Below are positions 1 to 8,700 of a stretch of 32,009 nucleotides of DNA, piece by piece. Both the position numbers and the translations under genes were made by a program. This DNA comes from JAWPMT01 sp964653795 (GTDB taxonomy: Bacteria; Bacteroidota; Bacteroidia; Cytophagales; Cyclobacteriaceae): positions 1 to 32,009 of the forward strand of contig CAZZHO010000030.1 of NCBI GenBank assembly GCA_964653795.1, in the 5' to 3' direction. The notes beneath the pieces were generated by a model that was not told where the DNA came from, made no database searches, and saw nothing but the letters and a program-made list of their open reading frames with translations. Each line of letters begins with the position of its first letter. The first letter of the stretch is position 1.

Positions 1-1526
1 GTACTGTTATAAAGGGCAACAAGAGCTAGAGAGTCCTGAATTAAACTTCCTACAAAACCTGTTTCAAATTTCGCAAAATAAACATCACTTTCACCACTAA
101 CAGTCAAATTCGTTTCATTCTGTTCACCAGGTCCAAATGTTAGATTGCTGCGGAAAAAACCCGTTAAGTAACTGTTTCCAAGAATATCAGTCGAAATACT
201 CGTTCCTTGTTCCCAATCGTTACCACCTATTGCTTTGGCTTTAACAAACTGGCCATTTGAGCTATAAGTCGCAAGAAATATATCGCTATTACCGGAGTTG
301 ATGAGGGTGGTATCATTAACTCCACCTTTATCAAATCTGATATTATCACCGTAGTAACCCGTAAATAGGAAATCCCCATTATGATTCACTGCTATACTTA
401 GTGCTCTATCATTTCCAGTACTTTCAGCGGTTTGGGCCCATTTTAGATTCCCATCTTTATCAAATAAGGCAAGCACGATTTCATCCATGCCAATTCCAGT
501 TAATATGGTTTGGTTGGGCTCACCTTGACCCATTGTTACCTGTGAATAGAAAGCACCTGCAAAGACGAAATCTCCATTATTAAGTATTTCAATGTCATTT
601 CCAGGAGAGAAAGTTGATCCAGACATAGGCTGCTTTGCCCACAGGAAGTCCCCATCATTGTCGTATTTGGCTATAAATGCCCTATGGCCATAGAGAATGA
701 TTTCATTACTCAGCCCTTTGCCAAATGTTGCCTGGTTAAAAGTGGTGCCAGTTACGAAAACATTTCCATGCGAATCTAAATCTATCTTTTTTCCACTTTC
801 AGCACCAGGTCCACCAGCAGTTTTGGCCCATAGCAATCCACCAAGGTTATCGAATTTAGCTATGAAGATATCAGGATCACTTCCACTGTCAAAGGTTATC
901 TCATTTGGTTCTCCTTGGCCAAATACAACCTCTCCCCAGTAGCTCCCAGTTAGAAAAATATTCCCTGTTTGCCCTATTATCAAGGATCTCCCTCCTGGGT
1001 TATCATCATTGATTCCTCCTACATTTTTTGCCCATTGCAATTGACCATTTTCGTCATATTTTGCAAGAAATATTTCGCCTGATGTTCCTGAAAGTGTTAT
1101 TTGGTTAGTTTGTCCACCTCCAAAGGTTGCCTTTTGATGGAAGGTACCAGATACATAAATATTGAGATTATCATCAGATTCTATCGAATAAACGGTCACT
1201 CCGTTATTGAATCCTCCGATGAATTGTGCCCAATATAGAGTTCCTTCGGCTGTATACTTAGCCAGGAAACCACCATTGGCGTTGAAGGTAGTTTCTTGCG
1301 CTTCACCCTCGCCGAAGGTGGCTCCATCTGTTCCAGCACTTATCCTTCCACAAATCAAGAAGTCTCCATTCTTATCTACAGCAATCTCTATTCCATTATC
1401 TACTCCACTACCTAGGCTATTGCTACCAACCCTTTTGACGAAAGACAAATCTTGCGAATAGCAGATTTTAATTGTTAATAAAAAGAAGGTAATAGTAAAT
1501 GAGGACCTCAATAGGAATTTGATCAT
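1..1526 (-). CDS. Secreted seven-repeat beta-propeller (SBBP-like) protein, 3' end missing
   Basis: The frame is open from an ATG at 1526 to the left edge, giving 508 complete codons with no stop, so the C-terminus lies outside the window. Residues 1-25 form a signal peptide ending CYSQ. The rest is built of seven repeats of about 66 residues. Each carries an F-G-x-G-x-x-N/Q element (near residues 71, 135, 202, 268, 332, 398, 464), then a stretch like 'DIFIAKYD..G.L.WAK', then 'G(N)xFLTG'. Seven such units suggest a seven-bladed propeller of the SBBP type. The last visible residues, DSLALVALYNS, match the lead-in I recall for leucine-rich-repeat regions in Bacteroidota proteins, so an LRR block and perhaps a T9SS sorting domain may follow. 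Function is unknown; a surface or secreted binding protein is likely. It has its own start downstream of the sucD terminator. Confidence 0.85.
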   Translation of the reverse strand, partial: MIKFLLRSSFTITFFLLTIKICYSQDLSFVKRVGSNSLGSGVDNGIEIAVDKNGDFLICGRISAGTDGATFGEGEAQETTFNANGGFLAKYTAEGTLYWAQFIGGFNNGVTVYSIESDDNLNIYVSGTFHQKATFGGGQTNQITLSGTSGEIFLAKYDENGQLQWAKNVGGINDDNPGGRSLIIGQTGNIFLTGSYWGEVVFGQGEPNEITFDSGSDPDIFIAKFDNLGGLLWAKTAGGPGAESGKKIDLDSHGNVFVTGTTFNQATFGKGLSNEIILYGHRAFIAKYDNDGDFLWAKQPMSGSTFSPGNDIEILNNGDFVFAGAFYSQVTMGQGEPNQTILTGIGMDEIVLALFDKDGNLKWAQTAESTGNDRALSIAVNHNGDFLFTGYYGDNIRFDKGGVNDTTLINSGNSDIFLATYSSNGQFVKAKAIGGNDWEQGTSISTDILGNSYLTGFFRSNLTFGPGEQNETNLTVSGESDVYFAKFETGFVGSLIQDSLALVALYNS

Positions 1527-1556
1527 AGATAGCTGCTTTAGACTTTCGAAAATAAC

Positions 1557-1592
1557 AAAAAAAAGGCCTTTCACCATTGTCAGTGAAAGGCC
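1557..1592 (-). terminator. Rho-independent terminator of sucD
   Basis: A perfect 10-bp stem (GGCCTTTCAC at 1565-1574 with GTGAAAGGCC at 1583-1592) closes an 8-nt loop. On the minus strand it is followed by eight T residues (1564 down to 1557). It lies 25 nt past the sucD stop codon and before the start of the propeller gene, so it separates the two transcription units. Confidence 0.85.
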
Positions 1593-1617
1593 CTTTTAAG
1601 GTTATGTTTTCTTATTG

Positions 1618-2490
1618 TTAGGAAAGCACCTTGGCGATGGTCTCTCCGATATCAGCCGGTGACTTTACTACACTTAAGCCACACTCGCCCATAATGCGCA
1701 TTTTAGCTTCAGCCGTGTCATCTTTACCACCAATGATAGCGCCAGCATGACCCATTCTTCTGCCTGGAGGCGCTGTTTGTCCTGCTATAAATCCTACAAC
1801 GGGCTTTTTATTTCCATTTTCCTGGATCCAACGTGCTGCATCCGCTTCGTACTGGCCGCCTATCTCGCCAATCATTACGATGGCATCAGTTTCATCATCT
1901 TCCATCAATAATTGCACAGCATCTTTGGTAGATGTGCCGATGATTGGATCTCCTCCGATTCCAATAGCCGTTGAAATACCAAATCCTGCTTTCACTACTT
2001 GATCAGCAGCTTCATAAGTCAAAGTACCTGACTTAGAAACGATACCCACTTTGCCTTTCTTGAAGACAAAGCCTGGCATAATACCAACTTTTGCTTCTTC
2101 AGGAGTGATAACGCCAGGGCAGTTAGGGCCAATCAATGTAGCTCCCTTAGACTTAGCATAAGGCTTGGCTGTCATCATATCTTTCACCGGAATACCTTCT
2201 GTGATGGTAACAATCACTTTAATGCCAGCGTCCGCCGCTTCCATGATCGCATCAGCAGCAAATGCCGGTGGAACGAAAATGATCGTCACATTGGCACCTG
2301 TAGTGTCTACTGCATCTTTTACAGTATTGAATACAGGCTTTTCAAGGTGTGTTTGGCCACCTTTTCCAGGGGTAACACCACCTACTACATTAGAACCATA
2401 CTCAATCATTTGAGAGGCATGAAATGTGCCTTCAGAACCAGTGAAGCCCTGTACAATAATTTTAGAGTCCTTATTTACCAATACGCTCAT
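1618..2490 (-). CDS. sucD: Succinyl-CoA synthetase (ADP-forming), alpha subunit
   Basis: With SucC this subunit interconverts succinyl-CoA and succinate plus ATP in the TCA cycle (cytoplasm). The 290-aa product has the full family length. It starts MSVLVNKDSK, like the usual SucD N-terminus. An in-frame ATG four codons upstream (2502) is possible but would add residues not seen in the family. The CoA-binding N-terminal domain shows GFTGSEGTFH (residues 15-24). The phosphohistidine motif GHAGAIIGG places the active-site His at about residue 248. No sucC lies next to it; the upstream neighbour is divergent and unrelated, so the subunits are encoded apart. A good promoter and terminator flank it, suggesting a single-gene transcript. 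Confidence 0.97.
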   Translation of the reverse strand: MSVLVNKDSKIIVQGFTGSEGTFHASQMIEYGSNVVGGVTPGKGGQTHLEKPVFNTVKDAVDTTGANVTIIFVPPAFAADAIMEAADAGIKVIVTITEGIPVKDMMTAKPYAKSKGATLIGPNCPGVITPEEAKVGIMPGFVFKKGKVGIVSKSGTLTYEAADQVVKAGFGISTAIGIGGDPIIGTSTKDAVQLLMEDDETDAIVMIGEIGGQYEADAARWIQENGNKKPVVGFIAGQTAPPGRRMGHAGAIIGGKDDTAEAKMRIMGECGLSVVKSPADIGETIAKVLS

Positions 2491-2516
2491 GGGAAAATGC
2501 ATTCATAGTTGAGCTG

Positions 2517-2546
2517 CAAAAATAGACGGAAATCGTCCTGTTGCAA
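2517..2546 (-). promoter_or_regulatory. Bacteroidota-type promoter of sucD
   Basis: On the minus strand TTG (2546-2544) is followed after exactly 19 nt by TATTTTTG (2524-2517). This fits the known Bacteroidota sigma-A pattern TTG-N17-23-TAnnTTTG. The -7 element ends 26 nt before the ATG at 2490, which also supports that start over the one at 2502. Confidence 0.55.
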
Positions 2547-2677
2547 CCAAACCCTTTTAAAATTAAAATTGGCGGTAAACATTAGGTGTACAACGTGTTT
2601 TTGGCAGGAATTTAAAGTCCGACATGTATCACTTTGCCGTATGGTTTTTCTGGTTCAAAAACTTAAACACCGCTAGA

Positions 2678-3529
2678 ATGAATAAGATAAAGATCGAGAC
2701 TGAGGATCAGTTTCAATTATCAGCTACTTTTTATGAGAGTGAGCAGCACTCTGATGATTTGGTAGTGATAGCGCCTGCTACCGCTGCCACACAATTGTTT
2801 TACCGAAGCTACTCCAGATACCTCGCCAAAGAGAAAGGAATGAATGTACTCACATTTGATTATCGTGGGGTAGGGGAGTCATTGCCAGGAGATATAAAGT
2901 CTTTCGATGCCTCCATGAGTGATTGGGGCTTTAAGGATCTCAGAGCTGTTATCAACTGGGCTCACGATCAAGGTCACAATATCTACCTATTGGGGCATAG
3001 CGTTGCTGGCCAGTTATTCCCCTTTACCGAAAGTGCCAATAAAGTATGTGCTTCTTACTTTGTAGCTTCTCAAACTGCCTCTATGCATTTCTGGGAAGGT
3101 AAGGCCAAACTATTTGTATTGCTTTTTTGGAGGTTCTTACTTCCAATTGTCACCAAGGTGTATGGATACTTACCAGGTTGGACTTTGGGAGCTCAAACAC
3201 CACTTCCTAAGGGTGTAGCACAGGAGTGGCGATCATGGGGTCTTCATAAAGATGGAGCTATCCAAGGTATCCAGAGACTTCAGGAGATGTACAATCAGGT
3301 TACAGGTTATGTACACTTTCTGAATATAGGGGATGATAAATACCTCGCACCTCGCAATGCAACGGAACAGCTTAAATGGAGGTATTTCTCCGCTAGGACT
3401 TCTATGGAATCAGTCTATCCACAAGATATCGAAGAGGAAGAAATTGGACATTTCGGATTTTTCAGATCTGAGTTTAAGCATAAGCTATGGGATAAACCGG
3501 TAGACTATTTCAGGGCTATGGCCTGCTAG
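2678..3529 (+). CDS. Alpha/beta-fold hydrolase (COG4757-like)
   Basis: A 283-aa alpha/beta hydrolase of unknown substrate, probably an esterase or lipase-like enzyme in the cytoplasm. The nucleophile elbow is GHSVAG (Ser about 108), preceded by a strand-turn 'TFDYRGVGES' near residues 59-68. The likely catalytic His is in IGHFGFFR (about 258), a C-terminal pattern I associate with COG4757 predicted hydrolases. I chose the ATG at 2678 (MNKIKIETED). An upstream in-frame ATG at 2624 would add 18 hydrophobic residues not typical of this cytosolic family. The gene stands alone, divergent from sucD and convergent with the nitroreductase gene, and ends in its own terminator. Family assignment is firm, function is not. 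Confidence 0.85.
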   Translation: MNKIKIETEDQFQLSATFYESEQHSDDLVVIAPATAATQLFYRSYSRYLAKEKGMNVLTFDYRGVGESLPGDIKSFDASMSDWGFKDLRAVINWAHDQGHNIYLLGHSVAGQLFPFTESANKVCASYFVASQTASMHFWEGKAKLFVLLFWRFLLPIVTKVYGYLPGWTLGAQTPLPKGVAQEWRSWGLHKDGAIQGIQRLQEMYNQVTGYVHFLNIGDDKYLAPRNATEQLKWRYFSARTSMESVYPQDIEEEEIGHFGFFRSEFKHKLWDKPVDYFRAMAC

Positions 3530-3557
3530 ACTACATGCGCCTAATGGGCAATTTTGA

Positions 3558-3588
3558 AAGGAGTTCTATTGCTGAGAACTCCTTTTTT
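3558..3588 (+). terminator. Rho-independent terminator of the hydrolase gene
   Basis: A 10-bp perfect stem (AAGGAGTTCT at 3558-3567, AGAACTCCTT at 3575-3584) with a 7-nt loop ends in a run of six T (3583-3588). It begins 28 nt after the hydrolase stop. It also abuts the stop of the converging minus-strand gene at 3590, and could weakly stop that transcript too. Confidence 0.8.
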
Positions 3589-3589
3589 A

Positions 3590-4276
3590 TTATTCATAGA
3601 ATACGCCTACCTGATCCAAAGACTTCCTTGTAATATTTGGAACATATACCTCGTCTTCCGGGTAGCCAACGGGCAATAAAAGGAATGGTCTTTCATTTTC
3701 TGGTCGTCCCAAAATTTTTGTAAGAAAGTTCATTGGGCTGGGAGTATGAGTAAGCGTTACCAATCCAGCGTTGTGAATAGCTGATATGAACATGCCGGCA
3801 GCTATTCCTACTGATTCGTTGACATAATAATTATTGGCTTTTTCTCCGTTTTCCGTCTCATAGACTCTTTTCATAAGGATTACCAACCAAGGTGCTTTCT
3901 CCAGAAATGGCTTGTTCCAGTCCGTCCCAAAAGCCTTTAGATCCTCCAGCCACCTATCTGACATCCGGCCATTGTAGCTGTCATATTCTTCTTTTTCGGC
4001 GGCTTCCCTGATCTTCTTTTTCATATCCGCACTCGAAACAGCGCAAAAAGTCCATGGTTGCTTGTGGGCACCGGAAGGGGCCGTTGAGGCGGCCATTATT
4101 AGATTTTCAATTACCCCTTTAGAGACCGGTTTGTCCGATATTTCGCGGACAGTTCTTCTACCGTCCAGCCATTTATAAAATGCACTACTTCTTTCTTCTA
4201 CTTCACTTAGCGGGTAGGTGTCACGCGTATAGAGGACATGTTCGTGACCACCCACGTCTTTGGTCTTTTGGGGCAT
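3590..4276 (-). CDS. Iodotyrosine deiodinase-like nitroreductase (FMN halotyrosine dehalogenase candidate)
   Basis: A 228-aa flavoprotein of the nitroreductase superfamily that resembles iodotyrosine deiodinase (IYD) along its whole length. IYD removes iodide, and also bromide or chloride, from halotyrosines using reduced FMN. Shared blocks include RRTVREISDKPV (about 40-51), TAPSGAHKQPWTF (65-77), LGRPENERPFLLLPVGYP near the C-terminus, and the Thr-rich VTLTHTP flavin loop. The three residues that bind the halotyrosine zwitterion in human IYD (Glu157, Tyr161, Lys182 from memory) align with Glu97, Tyr101 and Lys122. These lie in the lid EEYDSYNGRM and in GTDWNK, with identical spacing. I chose the ATG at 4276; a TTG five codons earlier lies inside a probable -7 promoter element. 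It is the last gene of the long minus-strand run, 86 nt behind the previous one. A general nitroreductase is the alternative. Confidence 0.85.
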   Translation of the reverse strand: MPQKTKDVGGHEHVLYTRDTYPLSEVEERSSAFYKWLDGRRTVREISDKPVSKGVIENLIMAASTAPSGAHKQPWTFCAVSSADMKKKIREAAEKEEYDSYNGRMSDRWLEDLKAFGTDWNKPFLEKAPWLVILMKRVYETENGEKANNYYVNESVGIAAGMFISAIHNAGLVTLTHTPSPMNFLTKILGRPENERPFLLLPVGYPEDEVYVPNITRKSLDQVGVFYE

Positions 4277-4288
4277 GTAGTTTTTCTT

Positions 4289-4296
4289 CAAATGTA
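4289..4296 (-). promoter_or_regulatory. Candidate -7 element (TACATTTG) before the deiodinase-like gene
   Basis: TACATTTG on the minus strand fits TAnnTTTG and ends 12 nt before the ATG at 4276. No TTG lies at the ideal spacing upstream; the nearest is about 14 nt away, so this is a weak call. Confidence 0.33.
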
Positions 4297-4362
4297 AATA
4301 GTTGTTGCAACAAGCTTTATGGTTGTGCCTTTCTTGAGTTGAAATATTCTGAGGTAAACTGC

Positions 4363-5124
4363 CTATAGTCGCCCTGCTTTCTTCTGTCTATCGAAGAACA
4401 ATATCAGATTATGCCAGATGTTTTCTTCTTTTTGTAAGCTTTGAATGAAGGGTTTCCGCTGATTAAGAGCTAAAAGGCCGTTCTCCAATTGTACATCATT
4501 AATTGAGAGCACCTTCTTTAGACTGTCTCTCGTCGAGGTTTGATTGATAAACTTTCGATAGACGAGTGTTCCTTCAGTCTCCTCAATGACCTTTCTTGCT
4601 TTGCGAATCTCTTTTTGGCTAAAATAGGTGGCTGGTCCATATAAGATAAGGCCCATACCAAAAGTTGGGATTTCACCAGGTGCAGCCCCAGCATTTTCAA
4701 AGCGGAAATCCCCTGCTTGTATAATATCGTTTTCTTTCGATCTGTTTATTCCTGCGATTGCATAGGGCTGTGGGCGATACCGATTTGGGACTAGGAAGCT
4801 ATTGTCAGAATACACCCATAAAGATGGAAGCACTATTTGATCAGGAGCCATTTTAACCTCCACACCTCTATTTAACATCTCTTCCAATACCGGTACTTCC
4901 AGTCTTTTGTAGCCTATAAAAGAAAACAAGAGTGTATCTCCTTCAGAAGCTGGAATTTTATAATATCCGTCATTAGACGATACGGTTCCACCTTGTTTAC
5001 CTATTACAGATATATGAGCAAAAGGAAGACCATGGTTCAGCTCATCCACTACATAGCCTTCTACCAAAATTTGAGCTTCAGCAAAATTCAGAAAAAAGAC
5101 AAGTGGGATAAGTAGCCGCTTCAC
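4363..5124 (-). CDS. Secreted carboxypeptidase-regulatory-like domain protein
   Basis: A 253-aa exported protein. A signal peptide (about residues 1-18, ending AEAQ) is followed by one carboxypeptidase-D regulatory-like beta-sandwich (about 19-95), with the usual 'VEGYVVDE...LPFAHISV', 'SSNDGYYKI' and 'LLFSFIGYK' segments. The remaining 150 residues match no domain I recognise. There is no TonB plug or barrel, so this is not a SusC-type transporter. The start is GTG at 5124: an in-frame stop lies 7 codons upstream, no ATG fits, and the GTG begins exactly at the signal peptide (MKRLLIPLVFF). The gene lies 79 nt after the thioredoxin-fold-like gene and may share its transcript. Role unknown. 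Confidence 0.8.
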   Translation of the reverse strand: MKRLLIPLVFFLNFAEAQILVEGYVVDELNHGLPFAHISVIGKQGGTVSSNDGYYKIPASEGDTLLFSFIGYKRLEVPVLEEMLNRGVEVKMAPDQIVLPSLWVYSDNSFLVPNRYRPQPYAIAGINRSKENDIIQAGDFRFENAGAAPGEIPTFGMGLILYGPATYFSQKEIRKARKVIEETEGTLVYRKFINQTSTRDSLKKVLSINDVQLENGLLALNQRKPFIQSLQKEENIWHNLILFFDRQKKAGRL

Positions 5125-5203
5125 ATTACAAAGAAACCTTATCTAGCAGTAACCACTTATTCGAGATGAAGTTTTTAACTTCTTTTAAGTCAAATGGATG
5201 ACA

Positions 5204-5758
5204 TCAGTTCCATGCGTCTTCCACTATATCCACTATTTCCTGCATTTTTCTATCAGTATAAAGACCTTTAGTGGCATAGATAATTTTACCATCTGGGTCT
5301 AATACATAGAAATAAGGTTCGTCCTTACCTTTGAATCCAAGTGTGGTCTTGTACGTTTTTATTTGACCTTTGTAGAAAAGAACATGAGGTTTTAACCTTT
5401 CATCTAACCCTTTTTGGACTTTCTTCATCACCGACTTGTATGCAGGCCTTTTCGCGCCTGTGAACATCGGAACGAAATACACATTCACATCGTAATTGCC
5501 AGCGAATAAGGAGGGCTTTTCAGGCTTGTAAATGAACTGATTGTAGGCAGGGCTGTACCAACTTTTTAAGTCTTGTTCTGACTTCTTTGAATAGGCTAGA
5601 CCCAAGATGGAGTATTTACCCTTTAGGTCCTCCGGGATGTTGATAAAGTCGTTTGTAAGCGATTCTGCTTCCATCAGCGGAAAGTCTTCTCCTACTTGAG
5701 CATAACCGGATGTGTTTATCAGGAGTACGGCAACTAAGAAGTATAGACTATTTCTCAT
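5204..5758 (-). CDS. Small secreted, cysteine-free thioredoxin-fold-like protein coupled to the metalloprotease
   Basis: A 184-aa protein with a signal peptide (about 1-20, ending GYAQ). The layout resembles thioredoxin-fold or ATP10-like proteins: an 'FPLMEAESL' entry strand, 'GKYSILGLAYS' as the first core strand, and a C-terminal 'PYFYVLDPDGKIIYATKG' hairpin like that of peroxiredoxins. There is no cysteine anywhere, so a redox role is excluded; binding or chaperoning is more likely. Its ATG overlaps the TGA of the upstream metalloprotease gene in an ATGA junction (5755-5758), the usual sign of translational coupling. That makes a job connected with the protease plausible, but no function is established. 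The fold is a guess from pattern only. Confidence 0.75.
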   Translation of the reverse strand: MRNSLYFLVAVLLINTSGYAQVGEDFPLMEAESLTNDFINIPEDLKGKYSILGLAYSKKSEQDLKSWYSPAYNQFIYKPEKPSLFAGNYDVNVYFVPMFTGAKRPAYKSVMKKVQKGLDERLKPHVLFYKGQIKTYKTTLGFKGKDEPYFYVLDPDGKIIYATKGLYTDRKMQEIVDIVEDAWN

Positions 5759-8700
5759 TTCTTGAAGAATTTAAAAGTTGTAGAATATTCACTATTGCTA
5801 AGTGTGAGGAAGTAGATGCCTCTTTTGAGTTTTGAGATATCAATATTCTTTCCTTGAAAGCTTTGATTTTCTATCAAGTTTCGCCCATGGAAGTCTGTGA
5901 CTCTTACCCCTTTATACTGTTCCGTCCCTTCGAAGTATAACGTTTTGCCTGCAGGGTTAGGGTATACCTTTATTTTGATTTCATCTAAATCGGTACTTAA
6001 TACCGCTATGACTGCCTCGTTGCTCGGGTCGGAAGATCCAGTACGGTTGAATGATGACACTCTGTACGTAAAGGTCGATTGAGTTTCTACATTCTGGTCC
6101 AAGAATACCTGTATGTCAGCTTCCACTCTTCCAACTTCCTCAAAACTACTTTGGTCTGTTGCTCTTTCTACAATAAACCCTTGCTCCAAAGCGCTGTTGT
6201 CAGTCCAAGATAGTAAGACTTCAGAGGAAGACAACTGCTCTGCTGATAGGCCTGTTGGTGCTTCGGGTAGTTGAGGTAATGTAGTTATTGGAGATATATT
6301 GGAGTAATTCGAGAATGAATTGCCTTGCACTGCTCGCACTCTAAAGGAATAGGAAGAGAGAGGATCCAGGTTTTCAACCAAAAAGCTATTTTCGTTGACC
6401 GCTGTGGTCGTCAAATTTGTGAATTCATTGTTGGATTCCCATTCAAGTTCGTAACCATTGTTATCACTGATATTAGTCCAAGATAGCGTGACAGATGTAG
6501 GTTCAGACGACTCGGAAAATAACCAAATTGCCTCCTCATCAGGAATCACCTCCAAAGACCAGCCATTGATTATGCCTTCATCACCACTAGCTAAATCTGA
6601 AACTGTAAGTACCCAATCTCCTAATGAATTAGTGCCATCAAAGGCACTTAAAGCATTGGTAGGTTCATAATTGCCTCCATCAACCGGAGGACATGGAATC
6701 GTGGTTTCGCCTTCGTCATCAAGAGTCATGGATATATTGTCTTCTCCAGCGCAGATTTGATCTAATACAATCACTTCTAAGCCTGAAGGGGATCTAAGAG
6801 AAATCTGGAGATCTCGAATGAAGCTATGACTAATATTAAGATTGGCAACATTTAAGTCTTTGATGGTGAAGTTGTCTTGAATTGATATGACAGAAACAGT
6901 ACTGCTTTGACTATTTATATCCTTAGGTAGATCTGAAGCCATGTAGCTGTTTCCATCGGTGTTTTCTGTAATAAATCTACGCGTGTCGGAAAACTCACTT
7001 TCACCACAACTATTTATCGATTTCACTCGCCAAAAGTAGGTCGTGTTAGAATTCAACGACCCAACTTGGAGTTCACTGGTAGTTAGTGTTGAATCATTGG
7101 TGAGAAGGTTTAAGAACTGGTCATCTGTGGCTACTTGCAAACCGTAATTTTCTACACCTTGGATATCAGACCAATCGATACTAGTTTCAAGACTGACACC
7201 AACAGCTTCATCAGCTGGAGTATTTAGTAAAGGGGCTTCCTCAGGGGTTGCTAAGTACGTTAGCGTTACTTCAATCGTTTCTTCCATTTCTCCTGAATTT
7301 CCTTTGATAAGAATATTATTGGTTTGTGCTTGACCTGAAGAGTTTGTGAAGATCAATTCAATAGAGTCCTGTGGAGAAATAGTCTCTTGAAAATTGGATA
7401 TAGTAATATCACTTGCCAAATTTTCTATGGACAATGCGATATTCTCATCAAAGTTATTCAGTGAAAAGGTCTGGATACTCAAGTTAATTTGATCGTCACA
7501 AGTTACATTGGGAGTGTTTATTGCCTTCATACTAAAAGAAGGTCCTGTGGTTTCATCTATGGCAAGGTCGGCGCCATTTACATCGAAGAATATGTTGTTG
7601 ACCGCTTTTATCATAATCCTGGCCTGACTATTGGTTATGTTGGGTATGGTAATGAACTCTTCTCCGTCATTTGGGGTAGATGCCAACAATATCTGATCAA
7701 AGGTGACACCACTATCTGTACTAAGTAAAACGCTAACATTTGAACAGTTTACAGGAGCTTTGTCAGTATTTGCCACATCCCAGGTTAATAAGCTTGCCTT
7801 TCCTCCTTCTATTGTAGTACTAGCATTGAAGGAGGTAATTTGGAATGGCCCCGCATTAGCTGTGGTCTGAAATGAAAGTGTATCATTATTGGTACCGCCA
7901 CCAGCCGAATTATTATCCCTTACGGTCACTTGAAAGGTCAGGTCTCTGGTTCCAGATGGTAGTATTTCTCCAATGACCGAATTACCACTGACTATACTTG
8001 AAAGACTGGGGAAATATCTTGTAGGGTCCGTAGTAGGTGGTTGACTTTTAAATAATGGTCCAGTTTCTGAAGAGACATTAGGCGCTGCAGCATCTCCCAA
8101 GTCTAATTGTTCCCATGAGTAGGTAAGAGAATCTCCATTGCTATCTGATCCCGTAGCTGTTAAAGAAAAAGCTGTACCTATTGGAATAGTAAAACCTCCC
8201 GATGGCGCCTCTACCTCCGGAGGTGTATTTCCCGTAGTAGAAACAGAGGGGCAATTAGCACCTGAATCGTCCTCTGTATAAGTCAGAATTTCTAGTAAGG
8301 ATGCGGAATGAAAGTATGCATCGCTACTATTTTGAAGATTGTCGGTATCACAAATACCTGCATACGCCATGATGGTAGAACCCGAACCTGGCTCATAGGC
8401 GGTTCCAGCGTTACGGGTTGACCCTTCACAAGATCCTTGGTTTCCATTAAAAGTATGGTTCCCGCCAAATTGATGACCTATTTCATGAGCTACAAAATCC
8501 ACGTCAAATGGATCGCCGATTGGCGTATTGGTTCCAGTAAATCCTTTGGCTTTGCTAGAGGTATTGCAAACTACACCTAGTCCGGCAAGACCTCCTGAGC
8601 CCGTTTTAAAAACATGGCCTATATCATAGTTATTTGAACCAATCACATTATCAAGGTTGGTCTGATTCTCATCTAATAAGCCACTATCTTGCAAACCATT

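Noticed and set aside
1..1490. DNA repeats suggesting a CRISPR or tandem-repeat array
   Set aside because: The periodicity is about 66 codons at protein level with diverged DNA; there are no identical short repeats with unique spacers.
5165..5192. GAAGTT/AACTTC inverted repeat before the regulatory-domain gene as a terminator
   Set aside because: The stem is only 6 bp, and the T run after it is on the plus strand, where there is no gene to terminate; on the minus strand no T tract follows.
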